The notes: generated by a model from the letters alone, not told the origin. A DNA stretch of 61,178 nt from Enterovibrio nigricans DSM 22720 (GCF_900167155.1 NZ_FUXU01000022.1:1-61178); one strand, 5' to 3'; positions 27,989 to 37,602 are shown, counted from the stretch's first letter. Made by a program: numbers and translations.

Positions 27989-29014
27989 ATGAAATCTGTT
28001 GTTAAATTTGGCCTGAGTGCTGTGATGGTCGCCACCTTGGCGGCCTGTTCGGGTGCTGAAACACGTCGACAAGCGTCTGACGATTTTGAGTATTTAAACG
28101 CGCCTTCACCATCGGAGTGGAATACGCTTCCTGGTCAAAAGCCCGAATTCACGGGTGCTTATGCGATACCGCAAAGCAACTTTGAGGGTGCCGTCGGCTC
28201 AAATGTTGATATTCGACCACCTCAACAAATTCTCGAATTAATTCCAGGTGCGCGCTACGAGCATGTGGGATCAACGGTGACGATTTGGGTGCCGCGTGCA
28301 GAGCAATTGCAGCGCGTTTGGGATACTGTCCAAGGCATGGCAAAAGAGGGTGCTTTCCCAGTGAAGACATCTTCTGCTGAGGGTATCGAAACGGGTTGGG
28401 TTGATTGGGTTATCAATGAAGATGATGATGCCATTGAAAGCCGTTATTTACTGACGCCGACTGAGTCACGTGGCCGGCATGGTTTACGTATCACCTTGCT
28501 TGAAGCGCGTCGTAGTGACACGGGGACTGTTTTGCCTGAAGTGGCTGGCCAGCGTTACGCGACTCAGATGACGAATCTGATAGCGACAAGCTATGATGCT
28601 GAAATTCGTGAAGAAGCACGCATTCGCGCTCAAGAGCTGGTTAAGAATATTCCAATCAGTCTGGGTAAAGACCGCAGTGGTTTGCCTGTGATCGTTGCGC
28701 GTGCACCCTATGATGTTTTCTGGGAGCGACTACCATCGATTTTGACCGAGCTTGGTTTTAAAGTTGAAGATCGTAACCGCTCACAGGGTACGCTTGAAGT
28801 TGACTATAATAATCCGGATGAGATGCTGTGGGACAAAATTGGCACTGAGCGTCTGGACTTGGCACAACGCACTTATAATATCCAACTGGGCGATCTGGGT
28901 AACCGAACGTCGATAAACTTCACCGATAAAAACGGTAAACCAGTGAAAGAAGAAACACTGGCACAATTGAGTGATGTGTTGGCGGCGGTCATTGATTACA
29001 TGAATACCAAGTAA
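27989..29014 (+). CDS. bamC: Outer-membrane assembly lipoprotein BamC
   Basis: A 341-residue lipoprotein with lipobox LAAC (Cys20). An unstructured N-terminal segment contains the conserved DFEYLNAPSPSEW stretch that contacts BamD. Two helix-grip domains follow (about 95-210 and 225-335). It is a subunit of the BAM complex that inserts beta-barrel proteins. dapA-bamC order is conserved with E. coli. Confidence 0.94.
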   Translation: MKSVVKFGLSAVMVATLAACSGAETRRQASDDFEYLNAPSPSEWNTLPGQKPEFTGAYAIPQSNFEGAVGSNVDIRPPQQILELIPGARYEHVGSTVTIWVPRAEQLQRVWDTVQGMAKEGAFPVKTSSAEGIETGWVDWVINEDDDAIESRYLLTPTESRGRHGLRITLLEARRSDTGTVLPEVAGQRYATQMTNLIATSYDAEIREEARIRAQELVKNIPISLGKDRSGLPVIVARAPYDVFWERLPSILTELGFKVEDRNRSQGTLEVDYNNPDEMLWDKIGTERLDLAQRTYNIQLGDLGNRTSINFTDKNGKPVKEETLAQLSDVLAAVIDYMNTK

Positions 29015-29028
29015 CTGTGATTGATAAG

Positions 29029-29057
29029 AAAAAGGACGCATTTGCGTCCTTTTTTGT
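29029..29057. terminator. Bidirectional terminator
   Basis: A 12-bp stem (AAAAAGGACGCA/TGCGTCCTTTTT) with a 2-nt loop lies between bamC and convergent purC. Confidence 0.9.
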
Positions 29058-29091
29058 TCTTTGTCGATTATTGTCTTGATGGCAACTTGCG

Positions 29092-30195
29092 CTAATCAAT
29101 CAAATCATACTTTTCTTTAAGAATGGCGATGATTTCTTGTTTCGGGTTATCACTGAGATGAATGGGCTGCCCCGTAATTTTCTCTGCGATGCCGATATAT
29201 GTTTTTGATATATCCATCAGTGATTCAACAGGCAACGCATTCTCACGAGCTAACGCTGCGCGTTCAGGCATACGGTCTTTGTTGAGTAAAATATCAGGCT
29301 CGGGGAAGTAATTTAGCAAGAACTGACGGAACCCTTCCTTCGAGTTTTCGACGATATTACCTGTATCGTATTCTGCCGTATCCCAAATGCGCGACGAGTC
29401 AGGCGTCCCGACCTCATCCATGTAAATCAGTTTTTCTTGTCCGTCAGCATCGCTGACATAACCAAACTCAAACTTCGTATCAACAAACGTTTGCCCTACC
29501 GCCGCTAATGCGTCACTGATCACGCCAAAGCCCTCTTTCAGCAGGGTTTCGTAACGTTCAATATCATCAGCAGATGAGAAGTTAAAAGCGGCGAAATTGT
29601 TTTCGATGTTCTGACGTGTAATGTTCACGTCATCGGCTTCAGGTACGCCCGGGATCCCCGTCAGAATACCTTTGGTTGACGGTGTGATTAGCAGTTCTGG
29701 AAGCTGCTTGTCTTTATCCAGACCGTCGGGTAACGCTATGCCACAGAACTCACGTTCACCTTTTGAGTAAGCACGCCACATAGAGCCAGTGATGTACTTG
29801 CGGCAAATTGCTTCAATCATTACAGGCTTGGCTTTCTGTACAATCCACACGAAAGGATGGGGGATATCCAGAATGTGACTGTCTGCCAGACCATTGTCTT
29901 TAAAAAGCTTGAACCAATGATTAGAAATAGCATTTAAAGCGGCACCTTTGCCCGGTACACCTTTAAGGCCACCTTCACCATGCCAGATGCAGTCAAACGC
30001 AGAGATACGATCACTGATCACCATGATGGCTAACGGCGCATCCGGCGCGACGTTGTATCCTTTTTCTTTAATTAGGCGCTGGCTATCCGCTTCTGTTAGC
30101 CAATAGACTGAGCGAACTTTACCGCTATGAACGGGTTGGTGAGTACGAATGGGGAGATCATCGTTAACGGCAAGCACTTGATCCGCGAGGCTCAT
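29092..30195 (-). CDS. purC: Phosphoribosylaminoimidazole-succinocarboxamide synthase, long Vibrio form
   Basis: A 367-residue SAICAR synthetase, longer than the 237-residue E. coli enzyme and matching the vibrio type. Motifs include GKVRSVYWL (ATP loop), [14 protein letters not shown] and [10 protein letters not shown], with [12 protein letters not shown] near residue 260. It joins CAIR and aspartate. The start at [10 protein letters not shown] follows AGGA. A PurR-like box lies 120 bp upstream. Confidence 0.95.
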   Translation of the reverse strand: MSLADQVLAVNDDLPIRTHQPVHSGKVRSVYWLTEADSQRLIKEKGYNVAPDAPLAIMVISDRISAFDCIWHGEGGLKGVPGKGAALNAISNHWFKLFKDNGLADSHILDIPHPFVWIVQKAKPVMIEAICRKYITGSMWRAYSKGEREFCGIALPDGLDKDKQLPELLITPSTKGILTGIPGVPEADDVNITRQNIENNFAAFNFSSADDIERYETLLKEGFGVISDALAAVGQTFVDTKFEFGYVSDADGQEKLIYMDEVGTPDSSRIWDTAEYDTGNIVENSKEGFRQFLLNYFPEPDILLNKDRMPERAALARENALPVESLMDISKTYIGIAEKITGQPIHLSDNPKQEIIAILKEKYDLID

Positions 30196-30314
30196 TGAGA
30201 CATTCCTATCTGTAGTTGAACGGCACACAGAGAATGGTGCAAGGCAGAACTTTATTGCTTACACCACCAAATTCACAGGCATCATACCAGAACTTTTTCT
30301 TGGCACAGTGAAAA

Positions 30315-30330
30315 AAGCAAACGTTTGCCT
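30315..30330. promoter_or_regulatory. PurR-like operator upstream of purC
   Basis: The 16-mer AAGCAAACGTTTGCCT matches the recalled PurR consensus at 14 of 16 positions and is nearly palindromic. It lies in the 205-bp gap upstream of purC. With the box near purM, it indicates a shared purine regulon. Confidence 0.75.
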
Positions 30331-30400
30331 GAAAAGTTTTTTCGGGTTGAATTAGAAAGAGAAAATGAAAAAGGCAGCAGTGGACACCTTTAGAAAATGA

Positions 30401-30604
30401 TTACCAAAAAGAGGATTTGTCGTCTTCATCGTCGTCGTAGGGCTTTTTCTCAGGCGATGTGTCTTTGTTGTCGTTGTCTTTTGGCTTGGGCTTTTGCTTC
30501 ATACCGAATTTGGCATTGGCTGTGTATTTCAACGCCATGATGTTACTGACAACCACAGCAACAACGATGAATATGATGACATAGGGATTTGTCAGGAAAT
30601 CCAT
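30401..30604 (-). CDS. DUF2897 family small membrane protein
   Basis: A 67-residue protein with one N-terminal membrane span (NPYVIIFIVVAVVVSNIMAL) and a highly charged Lys/Asp-rich cytoplasmic tail. It starts 2 bp after the peptidase gene and is the last gene of the yffB-like/dapE/peptidase operon. E. coli has the comparable small membrane gene ypfN after dapE. Its function is unknown. Confidence 0.75.
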   Translation of the reverse strand: MDFLTNPYVIIFIVVAVVVSNIMALKYTANAKFGMKQKPKPKDNDNKDTSPEKKPYDDDEDDKSSFW

Positions 30605-30606
30605 AT

Positions 30607-31278
30607 TTAAGCCTCGCAAACGTTAGAGACGTATTGTGAATATATCCAATCAAGCATAGCAAGGACAGTTTCACGCCCAGCAATGTCACTGAATGCGATC
30701 GCCGTCTTTAGCTGTTGGGGACTCAACGCCTTGAGTAAATCGGTTGCTGTTGCCACGTGGCTGATATGCCAAGGTTCGACTGCTACTCCGCCCTTATCTT
30801 CTTGGTAAGGTAGATAAAAACCAAACTCACACATGTTAGCGACGAGCCATTGGTAAAACGGAGCTTGGTGCCCTGAAAGGTACTCCCAAGGTTCCAGTTG
30901 CAACTCGACATTCGTTGGGAGCAGATTAGAGGCATATACGTCCATGTCTGTCCCCCAGTGGTGACGGCTAGCCCCGGGTAGGGCTGACCAGCGCAATATC
31001 GCTTTGACTTTCTCTTCGTCAGACAAAAGGGTAACGTCGAGGGCGTTACCCTTATCATCTAATACTGGCCGAGTACCATTGAACTTGTTGTTCCAGATGA
31101 GCGATTGACGGTCAAAGTCACGAAAACTGCTGGCGATGGTTAAATCGAATCCGGCAGCTTTTGCCGCCGTCTGCATGTTTAGAAAGTCGTCTTTGATATC
31201 ACGATGAAGCAGCCGATCATCCAGATTGACCAGATGATCCTGTGATTGCCCCGTAAGTTGCTCAGTAGTCACGTTCAT
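30607..31278 (-). CDS. M15-family D-alanyl-D-alanine carboxypeptidase-like protein
   Basis: A 223-residue VanY-type domain. Metal and catalytic motifs are [21 protein letters not shown] (His and Asp ligands) and EPWHISHV (Glu base, His ligand). No signal peptide is apparent, which is unusual for a peptidoglycan peptidase and suggests a cytoplasmic role such as recycling, or an unconventional route out. The start overlaps the dapE stop by 4 bp. Placement with dapE fits cell-wall amino-acid metabolism. Confidence 0.85.
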   Translation of the reverse strand: MNVTTEQLTGQSQDHLVNLDDRLLHRDIKDDFLNMQTAAKAAGFDLTIASSFRDFDRQSLIWNNKFNGTRPVLDDKGNALDVTLLSDEEKVKAILRWSALPGASRHHWGTDMDVYASNLLPTNVELQLEPWEYLSGHQAPFYQWLVANMCEFGFYLPYQEDKGGVAVEPWHISHVATATDLLKALSPQQLKTAIAFSDIAGRETVLAMLDWIYSQYVSNVCEA

Positions 31279-32411
31279 TTCGCGAACAGATTCTCCAATA
31301 CTTTCTCATACATGTCGGTCAGCTTTTCAAGGTCAGCAATTTTTACGCACTCATTCACTTTGTGGATGGTCGCGTTAACGGGGCCGAGCTCAATCACCTG
31401 ACTGCCCATTTGTGCGATAAAGCGACCATCGGAGGTGCCACCGGTTGTCAGCAATTGCGGTTGCTGGTGATTCACTGCTTCAACAGCACTGACCACGGCG
31501 TCAAGTAAGGAGCCTGTATCGGTCAAAAATGGGTGGCCGCTGAACGTCCACTTGATGTCGTAATCCAGACCGTGTGCATCCAACACGGAGTGAACGCGTG
31601 CTTTGATATCATCTGCAGTGACTTCTGTGCTAAAGCGCAGGTTGAACTGGACGTTAAACTCACCCGGGATCACATTGCTCGCGCCTGTGCCAGCGGACAG
31701 ATTTGGAATTTGGAAACTGGTTGGTGGGAAGAACTCATTCCCTTTATCCCACTCAATCGCGGAAAGTTCAGTAATCGCTGGCAGTGCCTGGTGGACAGGG
31801 TTACGCGCCAATTGAGGGTAAGCGACGTGGCCTTGAATGCCTTTAACCGTGATATCGCCCGTAATGGAACCACGGCGACCATTTTTCACTACATCACCCA
31901 CTGTATGGGTACTTGATGGCTCGCCAACAATGCACATATCGATGATTTCATCGCGTGCGATTAAGGTGTCAACAACGCGTGTCGTACCATTAATAAACGG
32001 GCCTTCTTCGTCAGACGTGATCAGAAACGCGATCGATCCTTTGTGGTCTGGGTATGCAGCGATAAAACGTTCGACCGCCACTAACATCGCCGCCAGTGAC
32101 CCCTTCATGTCAGCGGCTCCGCGTCCGTGAAGGTAACCGTCAATGACTGTTGGTTCAAACGGCGCGGTATGCCACTGTTCCAATGGGCCTGCGGGTACGA
32201 CATCGGTGTGACCAGCGAATGCAAACAGCGGTGCGTCTGATCCGCGTCGTGCCCACAAGTTGGTGGTGTCTTCAAACACCATGCGTTCGATAGTAAATCC
32301 CAGCGCTTCTAGGCGTCGAATCATCAACTCCTGGCAGCCTTCATCAAGTGGGGTTACGGAAGGGCGGCCGATTAAATCCTTGGCCAGAGACAATACTGCG
32401 CTGTCTGTCAT
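31275..32411 (-). CDS. dapE: Succinyl-diaminopimelate desuccinylase
   Basis: A 378-residue M20 dizinc hydrolase. Metal-site motifs are [21 protein letters not shown] and [12 protein letters not shown], and [10 protein letters not shown] lies in the C-terminal part. It makes LL-diaminopimelate for lysine and peptidoglycan. It sits downstream of the YffB-like gene, as in E. coli. Confidence 0.96.
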   Translation of the reverse strand: MTDSAVLSLAKDLIGRPSVTPLDEGCQELMIRRLEALGFTIERMVFEDTTNLWARRGSDAPLFAFAGHTDVVPAGPLEQWHTAPFEPTVIDGYLHGRGAADMKGSLAAMLVAVERFIAAYPDHKGSIAFLITSDEEGPFINGTTRVVDTLIARDEIIDMCIVGEPSSTHTVGDVVKNGRRGSITGDITVKGIQGHVAYPQLARNPVHQALPAITELSAIEWDKGNEFFPPTSFQIPNLSAGTGASNVIPGEFNVQFNLRFSTEVTADDIKARVHSVLDAHGLDYDIKWTFSGHPFLTDTGSLLDAVVSAVEAVNHQQPQLLTTGGTSDGRFIAQMGSQVIELGPVNATIHKVNECVKIADLEKLTDMYEKVLENLFAK

Positions 32412-32445
32412 TGGTGGAAATGTCCTTAGTGTGTTTGTTGTTCGT

Positions 32446-32796
32446 TTATTCGCTAAAAATAGATTCGTATTCGACGGGTTTGAAGCCGAGGTAGTAGTTA
32501 CCGCTGTGCGCCAACAAAGGGCGTTTAATCATGGCTGGCTGAACCAGCATCAGTGCGATAGCGTTGGTTTCGTCGAGGTTGTTTTTTTGCTCGTCGGACA
32601 ATGCACGGAAGGTGGTACCTCGCTTATTCACCAGCGCCTCCCAGCCTAGTGCGTCAACGAACTGTTTGAGCATATCCTGATCAATACCATCCTTACGGTA
32701 GTCATGAAAAGTGAACGTTTTACCTTCCTGCTCCAGCCACTTCACGGCTTTCTTAATGGTGTCACAATTCTTTATTCCGTAAACCACAGTGGTCAT
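32446..32796 (-). CDS. ArsC-family reductase, YffB/Spx-like
   Basis: A 116-residue protein with the single redox Cys11 in [12 protein letters not shown] and an RKDGID helix. The start at MTTVVYGIK follows AGGACG. E. coli yffB (yfgD paralogue) has the same place before dapE. It is probably a thiol-dependent reductase. Spx-like RNA-polymerase binding is less likely because the usual CxxC is absent. Confidence 0.85.
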   Translation of the reverse strand: MTTVVYGIKNCDTIKKAVKWLEQEGKTFTFHDYRKDGIDQDMLKQFVDALGWEALVNKRGTTFRALSDEQKNNLDETNAIALMLVQPAMIKRPLLAHSGNYYLGFKPVEYESIFSE

Positions 32797-32998
32797 TGAC
32801 GGCGTCCTCTTTCGCGATACGTTGGGGGGATAGATTGACATTGCATAAGGTTGAAAGCAAGGCACTTGAAATCATCCGTTTACAGAATATTCACATTGTG
32901 TCGCACGGAGGTTTGAAGATGAAGAGCATGGGTAGGTAAGAAGAAGTGATTGTGCTAAATTAGTTAATACTAATTTATTGAGTTTTTGGTAAATAAGC

Positions 32999-33313
32999 AT
33001 GAGCACAGATCACTTCAATGATGCAAAATCTGCCGCGGATGTTCTGCGAGTTCTTTCTCACCCAGAACGTCTTCTTGTGCTTTGCCAATTGCGAGATGGC
33101 GAACGCAATGTGTCTGCCTTGTTGGAGAATAGTTCCCTGAGTCAATCAGCGTTTTCCCAGCATCTGACCGTATTGCGCCAGTCAAGATTGGTCGCCACAC
33201 GTAAAGTCTCCCAAACGGTGTATTATCGTATTGCCGATGCGAAAATTGAGCGATTGATTAACGCTATTCAATGCGCATGGTGTGAAACCGATTCAAACGC
33301 AGAGCCTTACTGA
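32999..33313 (+). CDS. ArsR-family winged-helix regulator, HlyU/BigR-like
   Basis: A 104-residue ArsR protein. The recognition helix is in SLSQSAFSQHLTVLRQSRLV, and the beta wing is ATRKVSQTVYY. It lacks the alpha-3 metal motif ELCVCDL. Cys29 and Cys95 are 66 residues apart, the spacing I recall for the redox pair of Vibrio HlyU, which suggests sulfide/persulfide or oxidant sensing. No sulfur-oxidation operon is adjacent. The target genes are unknown. Confidence 0.8.
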   Translation: MSTDHFNDAKSAADVLRVLSHPERLLVLCQLRDGERNVSALLENSSLSQSAFSQHLTVLRQSRLVATRKVSQTVYYRIADAKIERLINAIQCAWCETDSNAEPY

Positions 33314-33467
33314 CCCTTCTTTTTTTGATGATTTTTGTTCCACGTCGAGATCTAGTTATCGTTGCGCATTTTTGTACCTCATTGAATACGTACTCATATT
33401 GATCAAGCGCAATGCCTGAATTGCAATTCGTTGAATAATGGTACGCAGTGCATATTAGGAGGTCTCA

Positions 33468-33749
33468 ATGGAACTGAATCCGGTTTTTGCTAGAAGACTG
33501 TATCTCGCTTTCTTAGTTGAAGAAATGGAACGCCCAAACGTTCCTCGTTTGATCGAAGTAACTGGCTGGCCACGTCGTACAATCCAAGACGTGATTAAGT
33601 CGCTTGCAGGTTTAGGTATCGAGTTGTCATTCATTCAGGATGGACGTCGCCACAACGATGGGTATTACCGTCTAACGGATTGGGGCCCATTTAAACGTGA
33701 GTGGGTGGAGGAGCGTCGACAGGACATCGTGGGCAACCTCGTTAACTGA
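33468..33749 (+). CDS. Winged helix-turn-helix protein (HTH_43-like)
   Basis: A 93-residue basic protein. Residues 15-60 contain a helix-turn-helix (VPRLIEVTGWPRRTIQDVIK), followed by a wing (LSFIQDGRRHNDGYYRL) and a final helix. The ribosome-binding site AGGAGG lies 7 nt before ATG. It resembles the small HTH_43 family of vibrios and is probably DNA-binding, but the target is unknown. Confidence 0.75.
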   Translation: MELNPVFARRLYLAFLVEEMERPNVPRLIEVTGWPRRTIQDVIKSLAGLGIELSFIQDGRRHNDGYYRLTDWGPFKREWVEERRQDIVGNLVN

Positions 33750-33758
33750 AAGAATTAG

Positions 33759-33786
33759 AAACGCAGCGAATAGGCTGCGTTTTTTA
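33759..33786. terminator. Terminator after HTH gene
   Basis: A 9-bp stem (AAACGCAGC/GCTGCGTTT) with a 6-nt loop is followed by T on the + strand. On the - strand it could also serve the YjbR-like gene. Confidence 0.85.
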
Positions 33787-33807
33787 TGCCTGAGTGTTTT
33801 ATTACTC

Positions 33808-34149
33808 CTAGGGCTGCAACGCCTTTTGCACGTACTTAGGCAATTTATCAACGACCAACTGCCACGACTGCGAAATGATGTTTTGTAATTCACTGGTTGG
33901 CAGTGGGCATGCCTCGCCAAATTCGATCCAACCCGCTCTGGCCAAATGTGGCGCAGGACGACAGTCTGGGATCTCTGCCATCATAATGAACAGGTCATCG
34001 GGTACCTTGCAGGCCATTTTATTGCCGTCATAGAAAATGCAGACCATTTTTGTTTGGTGGACACTATAAACCTCCACGCCGCCCCATTTAACGTCATGCC
34101 TTATGCCGAGTAGCGCCTCGCAGTGTGATTTAAGCGCGGGAATATCCAT
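33808..34149 (-). CDS. MmcQ/YjbR family protein
   Basis: A 113-residue protein with the YjbR/CyaY-like fold pattern (VKWGGVEVYSVHQTKMVCIF, then WIEFG). Members have been proposed to bind DNA, but no biochemical role is clear. Its ATG shares a base with the stop of the upstream DUF1499 gene (TAATG), so they are coupled. Confidence 0.78.
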   Translation of the reverse strand: MDIPALKSHCEALLGIRHDVKWGGVEVYSVHQTKMVCIFYDGNKMACKVPDDLFIMMAEIPDCRPAPHLARAGWIEFGEACPLPTSELQNIISQSWQLVVDKLPKYVQKALQP

Positions 34150-34589
34150 TACTGAATGAGCCCGGCTTGCTTGAGTGCCTCACGCAGTGACTCAATACGC
34201 TTACGGTTAACGCCAAAGTCAGAATACCCCACGCGAGATTCTGAACGTACAATCAGCGTATCACCGTCTTTACGAAGCTCTAGATCATCGACAAAACGCA
34301 TTATGCGACTGACACACTCGATGCGGGCATACTCCGCGTTTTGTTCACCGATGCGTGCGCCGGGCAAAGTCATGGCAACCTCAACAATGTCGTTCATTGA
34401 AACTGTGCTTGAGGTAACCGTGAAAGGAGGAATGTAGTGGGCTTCTCGAATATCAAGTGTGGAGACACAGTTAGGTTTGTCTCCACAGATTTGCATCGAT
34501 TTATCGGTCACGGTTTCATCTCCCTGTGCACAACCAAAAACAAGCAATAATGCTACGCCGCTAAATAAACACTGAATGGTCTTTTTCAC
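34149..34589 (-). CDS. DUF1499 domain lipoprotein
   Basis: A 146-residue protein starting with GTG, chosen because AAGGA lies 8 nt upstream and a lipoprotein signal follows (KKTIQCLFSGVALLLVFGC). The DUF1499 core carries CVSTLDIREAHYIPPF and IECVSRIMRFVDDLEL. The ATG at 34652 would put 21 unrelated residues before the signal and overlap the DUF2956 gene. It is anchored in the envelope, and its function is unknown. Confidence 0.72.
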   Translation of the reverse strand: MKKTIQCLFSGVALLLVFGCAQGDETVTDKSMQICGDKPNCVSTLDIREAHYIPPFTVTSSTVSMNDIVEVAMTLPGARIGEQNAEYARIECVSRIMRFVDDLELRKDGDTLIVRSESRVGYSDFGVNRKRIESLREALKQAGLIQ

Positions 34590-34614
34590 GTTATCGTCCT
34601 TGCATTTGAGCACG

Positions 34615-34965
34615 TTAGAGAGCGGAGTGAGACAGTGCGAGGAAAGCGCCAAATCCTACCCAACTCAGAACAAGTAAAATCCATGGCAGCTTGGATAACG
34701 ACGCAGTTTTCTGATTTTCTGCAGTAACGTCGTGCTGAATATCGCTGTCCTGCTGAGTGACCTGCTTTGCTTTGACTTGTTTCTTTCTGTCCTTGTCACG
34801 TTCACGTGCTTTAACTTTTTGCTGCTTCTTATATTGCTCAATACCTTTCTCAATACCTAGCGCAATGAGTTTGGTTTGCTCTTTGGTTTGTCCTTGCTTT
34901 TGTGTTGCTTTGGCAATTTTCATTGCCTCTTGCTGGGTTTCTGGTGAAGGTGTCGCATTCGTCAT
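34615..34965 (-). CDS. DUF2956 family protein
   Basis: A 116-residue protein. It has an N-terminal polar helix (SPETQQEAMKIAKATQKQGQ), a strongly basic Lys/Arg/Gln segment (residues 45-75) and one C-terminal membrane span (PWILLVLSWVGFGAFLAL). The tail-anchored layout with a basic cytoplasmic part could bind nucleic acid or acidic lipid, but no function is known. Confidence 0.75.
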   Translation of the reverse strand: MTNATPSPETQQEAMKIAKATQKQGQTKEQTKLIALGIEKGIEQYKKQQKVKARERDKDRKKQVKAKQVTQQDSDIQHDVTAENQKTASLSKLPWILLVLSWVGFGAFLALSHSAL

Positions 34966-35103
34966 TGTTTTATCTTTTTATCAATCTGCTTTCGAGGGAG
35001 TATAACGCTGTTAGTTGACGGGCATGAAACCTAAAAACGCAAATCGTGTCAAAGTTCCAGCAATGGAAAAATGGTTCCAGTAACGGAGAAAGGAGTGCTT
35101 TAA

Positions 35104-35421
35104 ATGATCTTAACAACAACACCCACTGTACAGGGCCGTGATATCAAAGATTACCATGGTGTTGTAGTTGGTGAGGCCATTTTGGGGGCCAACCTGTTTA
35201 AGGATATTTTTGCAAGTATTCGCGACATTGTCGGTGGACGGTCTGCAGCCTATGAACAAGAGCTGGCAAAGGCGCGTGAGATCGCCTTTGCTGAACTGAA
35301 AGAGCGTGCGCGTGAAGCGGGCGGTAATGCCGTTGTAGGCATTGATTTGGACTACGAAGTTGTTGGACCAAATGGCGGAATGTTAATGGTGAGTGTCAGC
35401 GGAACCGCGGTGACGTTGTAA
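35104..35421 (+). CDS. YbjQ/UPF0145 family protein
   Basis: A 105-residue protein of the YbjQ family, which forms pentamers and is annotated as possibly heavy-metal binding. Typical stretches are [33 protein letters not shown] and [15 protein letters not shown]. It is monocistronic. The family function is not established. Confidence 0.85.
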   Translation: MILTTTPTVQGRDIKDYHGVVVGEAILGANLFKDIFASIRDIVGGRSAAYEQELAKAREIAFAELKERAREAGGNAVVGIDLDYEVVGPNGGMLMVSVSGTAVTL

Positions 35422-35574
35422 TAGTGTGACCTAGATAGAAAGTTTTCTTGAAACAGGCTGCGTCAACCCGCAAAAAATTGAGTTGACGCTTTGCCGCCCC
35501 CATAAATATTGAGACAGTAACTTTAGGTTGTGAACATTGTTTTATTAATGAGCAGCCGGCAAACAGATAGTGAT

Positions 35575-36051
35575 ATGAAAACGCTTTACCAATCTCCTGA
35601 CTATTACGATAAACACGGCAATGCAAAACCCAATTTGATGTTTTGGCTCAGTTGTTTTTACTTGGCAAAATCATGGTTGGTGTTCGTCATCGCTGGCGTC
35701 AGCAGAGAGCAGGGACAAACACTGCTTTCACTGTTTTACCCGCACCATGATGCACTCTATATAGGTTTGGGCATTGGTTTTCCTGCTGTGGTTTTGATGC
35801 TGTTGGCTGGAAACATTCATCGCTATCCCTCATTTCTTGAGATTATCTGGCGGAAAGGCAAGAGCATTCTCGTTGGGGCGTTTGTCTGTGACTTGATACT
35901 GCAAATCAAGCACTTGATTGCACAACAGTGGGCGTTTCACTGGAGTGGTGCATTAACGTTACTGATTGCGATTTGGCTGGTGTCATACCTTTTCAGAAGC
36001 CGCCGTATTCAATTTTTATTTGACGCTCCTATTACACGAGAAGAAAAATGA
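35575..36051 (+). CDS. DUF2919 family membrane protein, YfeZ-like
   Basis: About 158 residues with four hydrophobic spans. The N-terminal stretch TLYQSPDYYDKHGNAKP is family-like, so ATG 35575 is preferred over an upstream GTG at 35530. It overlaps the next gene by ATGA. In E. coli yfeZ is near yfeX, and here the YfeX-like peroxidase lies 0.6 kb downstream, which supports the assignment. Its function is unknown. Confidence 0.72.
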   Translation: MKTLYQSPDYYDKHGNAKPNLMFWLSCFYLAKSWLVFVIAGVSREQGQTLLSLFYPHHDALYIGLGIGFPAVVLMLLAGNIHRYPSFLEIIWRKGKSILVGAFVCDLILQIKHLIAQQWAFHWSGALTLLIAIWLVSYLFRSRRIQFLFDAPITREEK

Positions 36052-36446
36052 AGAATGAGTGGAAAAAAGGACTGGTGCTATTTAGTGCCATGCTAAGCCC
36101 TTTGGCGATGGCGGATTGGCAAGTTGATGTCAATTTCAAAATGGACCGTGCAGGTAAGCATCACAGCGCGCAAAGTTCAGTATCACTGGTTCCCGGTGAA
36201 GAAACCGTATTGTTCGATAATGGCACCATGAGTGGCTCACTGGTTGGTAAGGCTGAGTTGTTGGAAGTCACCGCCGATGAAGTGAAGATTTCTCTGGTGG
36301 TGCAAGAACAGTGTGACGATGGTGCATGGCGAACGATTATGTCACCGGTTGTCAGTGCCGGCTTGAACTGCCCGGCTTCTATCAATACAAGCAATGAACA
36401 ATTGGACGAATTTGCGTCACTGGAAGTTGAAATTACGTCCGTTTAA
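36048..36446 (+). CDS. Hypothetical periplasmic protein
   Basis: A 132-residue protein with a signal peptide (KKGLVLFSAMLSPLAMA) and a beta-rich mature part with two cysteines (QEQCDDG and GLNCPAS) that could form a disulfide. It overlaps the DUF2919 gene by 4 bp, so it is co-translated with a membrane protein. I do not recognise the family. E. coli yfeY occupies the comparable spot but looks different. Confidence 0.65.
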   Translation: MKNEWKKGLVLFSAMLSPLAMADWQVDVNFKMDRAGKHHSAQSSVSLVPGEETVLFDNGTMSGSLVGKAELLEVTADEVKISLVVQEQCDDGAWRTIMSPVVSAGLNCPASINTSNEQLDEFASLEVEITSV

Positions 36447-36655
36447 TCAATTCTTTAACGATCTGAAACAAAGTATCGGCACAACCGCGGCATTATGCTT
36501 TCCCCATATTTTGGAGATGCCGCGTCGCCGATGACTTTACTCTCTTACCCTTCCCTGCGGAAAGAGCGCGTCATTATCTCGCCATACGGCTCTCCAAATA
36601 ACATTTAATTATCAGACATAAGAAGCTGATAACGCGTTATTATCTGGAGGATACC

Positions 36656-37555
36656 ATGGCAATTTCTCAACCAGCCATTGTGGCCGAAGCTGGGCCATTT
36701 GCGCTTTACGTATTGTTCAAAGTGGCCGGTTCTGCAGCCGCAGTAAAATCTCGTTGCGGTGCATTGCACCAGCTTGTTGAAGACATCAATGCCACCCAAC
36801 CTGGCGCAGAGATGAAAGCGGCTGTGTCGTTTTCCCCCTTGTTTTGCAAGGAAAATGGTATTGCAACACCAGAAGACTTCCAGTCTTTCCGTTTGCTAGG
36901 GGAAGGTGATACCCAAGCGCCTGTCACAGATTGTGATTTTCTTGTTCATGTGCATTCAACGCGCCACGATCTTAACTTCTTCTTGCTGCGTAAATTTGTA
37001 TCTGATATCGCGTCAGACGTGTCTATCGTTGATGAGACCTACGGTTACCGTTATATGGATTCTCGTGACATGACAGGCTTTATCGACGGGACGGAAAATC
37101 CAGAGGGCGAAGAGGCACGTCGCGACGTGGCAATCATCGCTGACGGGGAATGTGCGGGTGGCAGCATGGTGATGCTTCAGCGCTATATTCACCGTTTGGA
37201 AGCTTGGGAGCCTTTGTCTATCAAACAACAAGAAAAAGTGATTGGGCGTACCAAGCCTGACTCCATCGAGTTGGAAGATGTTCCAGCAACATCACACGTG
37301 GGTCGCGTTGATATCAAAGAAAATGGCAAGGGTCTGAAGATGGTTCGCCATAGTCTGCCTTACGGCTCAGTATCGGGTGATCACGGTTTGCTGTTTATTG
37401 CTTACTGTCATACCCAATATGTGCACCGTACCATGCTGGAAAGCATGTTTGGTGAACGTGATGGCAAAACGGACATGATGTTACGTTTCACTCAGCCTGT
37501 GACTGGCGCGTACTTCTTCGCACCGTCAATGGAAGCACTTTCTGTGATGGCATAA
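36656..37555 (+). CDS. Dyp-type haem peroxidase, YfeX-like
   Basis: A 299-residue protein, the same length as E. coli YfeX. The GxxDG motif GFIDGTENP places the distal Asp at 144. His214 in SHVGRVD is the expected haem ligand, and Arg231 is the distal Arg. It lacks a Tat signal, so it is cytoplasmic (class B). It oxidises porphyrinogens or dyes with peroxide. No encapsulin gene is adjacent. The ribosome-binding site is TGGAGG. Confidence 0.93.
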   Translation: MAISQPAIVAEAGPFALYVLFKVAGSAAAVKSRCGALHQLVEDINATQPGAEMKAAVSFSPLFCKENGIATPEDFQSFRLLGEGDTQAPVTDCDFLVHVHSTRHDLNFFLLRKFVSDIASDVSIVDETYGYRYMDSRDMTGFIDGTENPEGEEARRDVAIIADGECAGGSMVMLQRYIHRLEAWEPLSIKQQEKVIGRTKPDSIELEDVPATSHVGRVDIKENGKGLKMVRHSLPYGSVSGDHGLLFIAYCHTQYVHRTMLESMFGERDGKTDMMLRFTQPVTGAYFFAPSMEALSVMA

Positions 37556-37576
37556 GCCAGATTATCGCTCCCTCTA

Positions 37577-37602
37577 AAGCACTCCTCGTGAGTGCTTTTT
37601 TT
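37577..37602 (+). terminator. Terminator after Dyp peroxidase
   Basis: An 8-bp stem (AAGCACTC/GAGTGCTT) followed by a long T tract. It also marks the last backbone element before the carbohydrate island. Confidence 0.85.

Noticed and set aside
36605-36632. Operator TTATCAG-N10-CTGATAA before the Dyp peroxidase
   Set aside because: Short arms that could occur by chance in AT-rich sequence, with no second copy seen.
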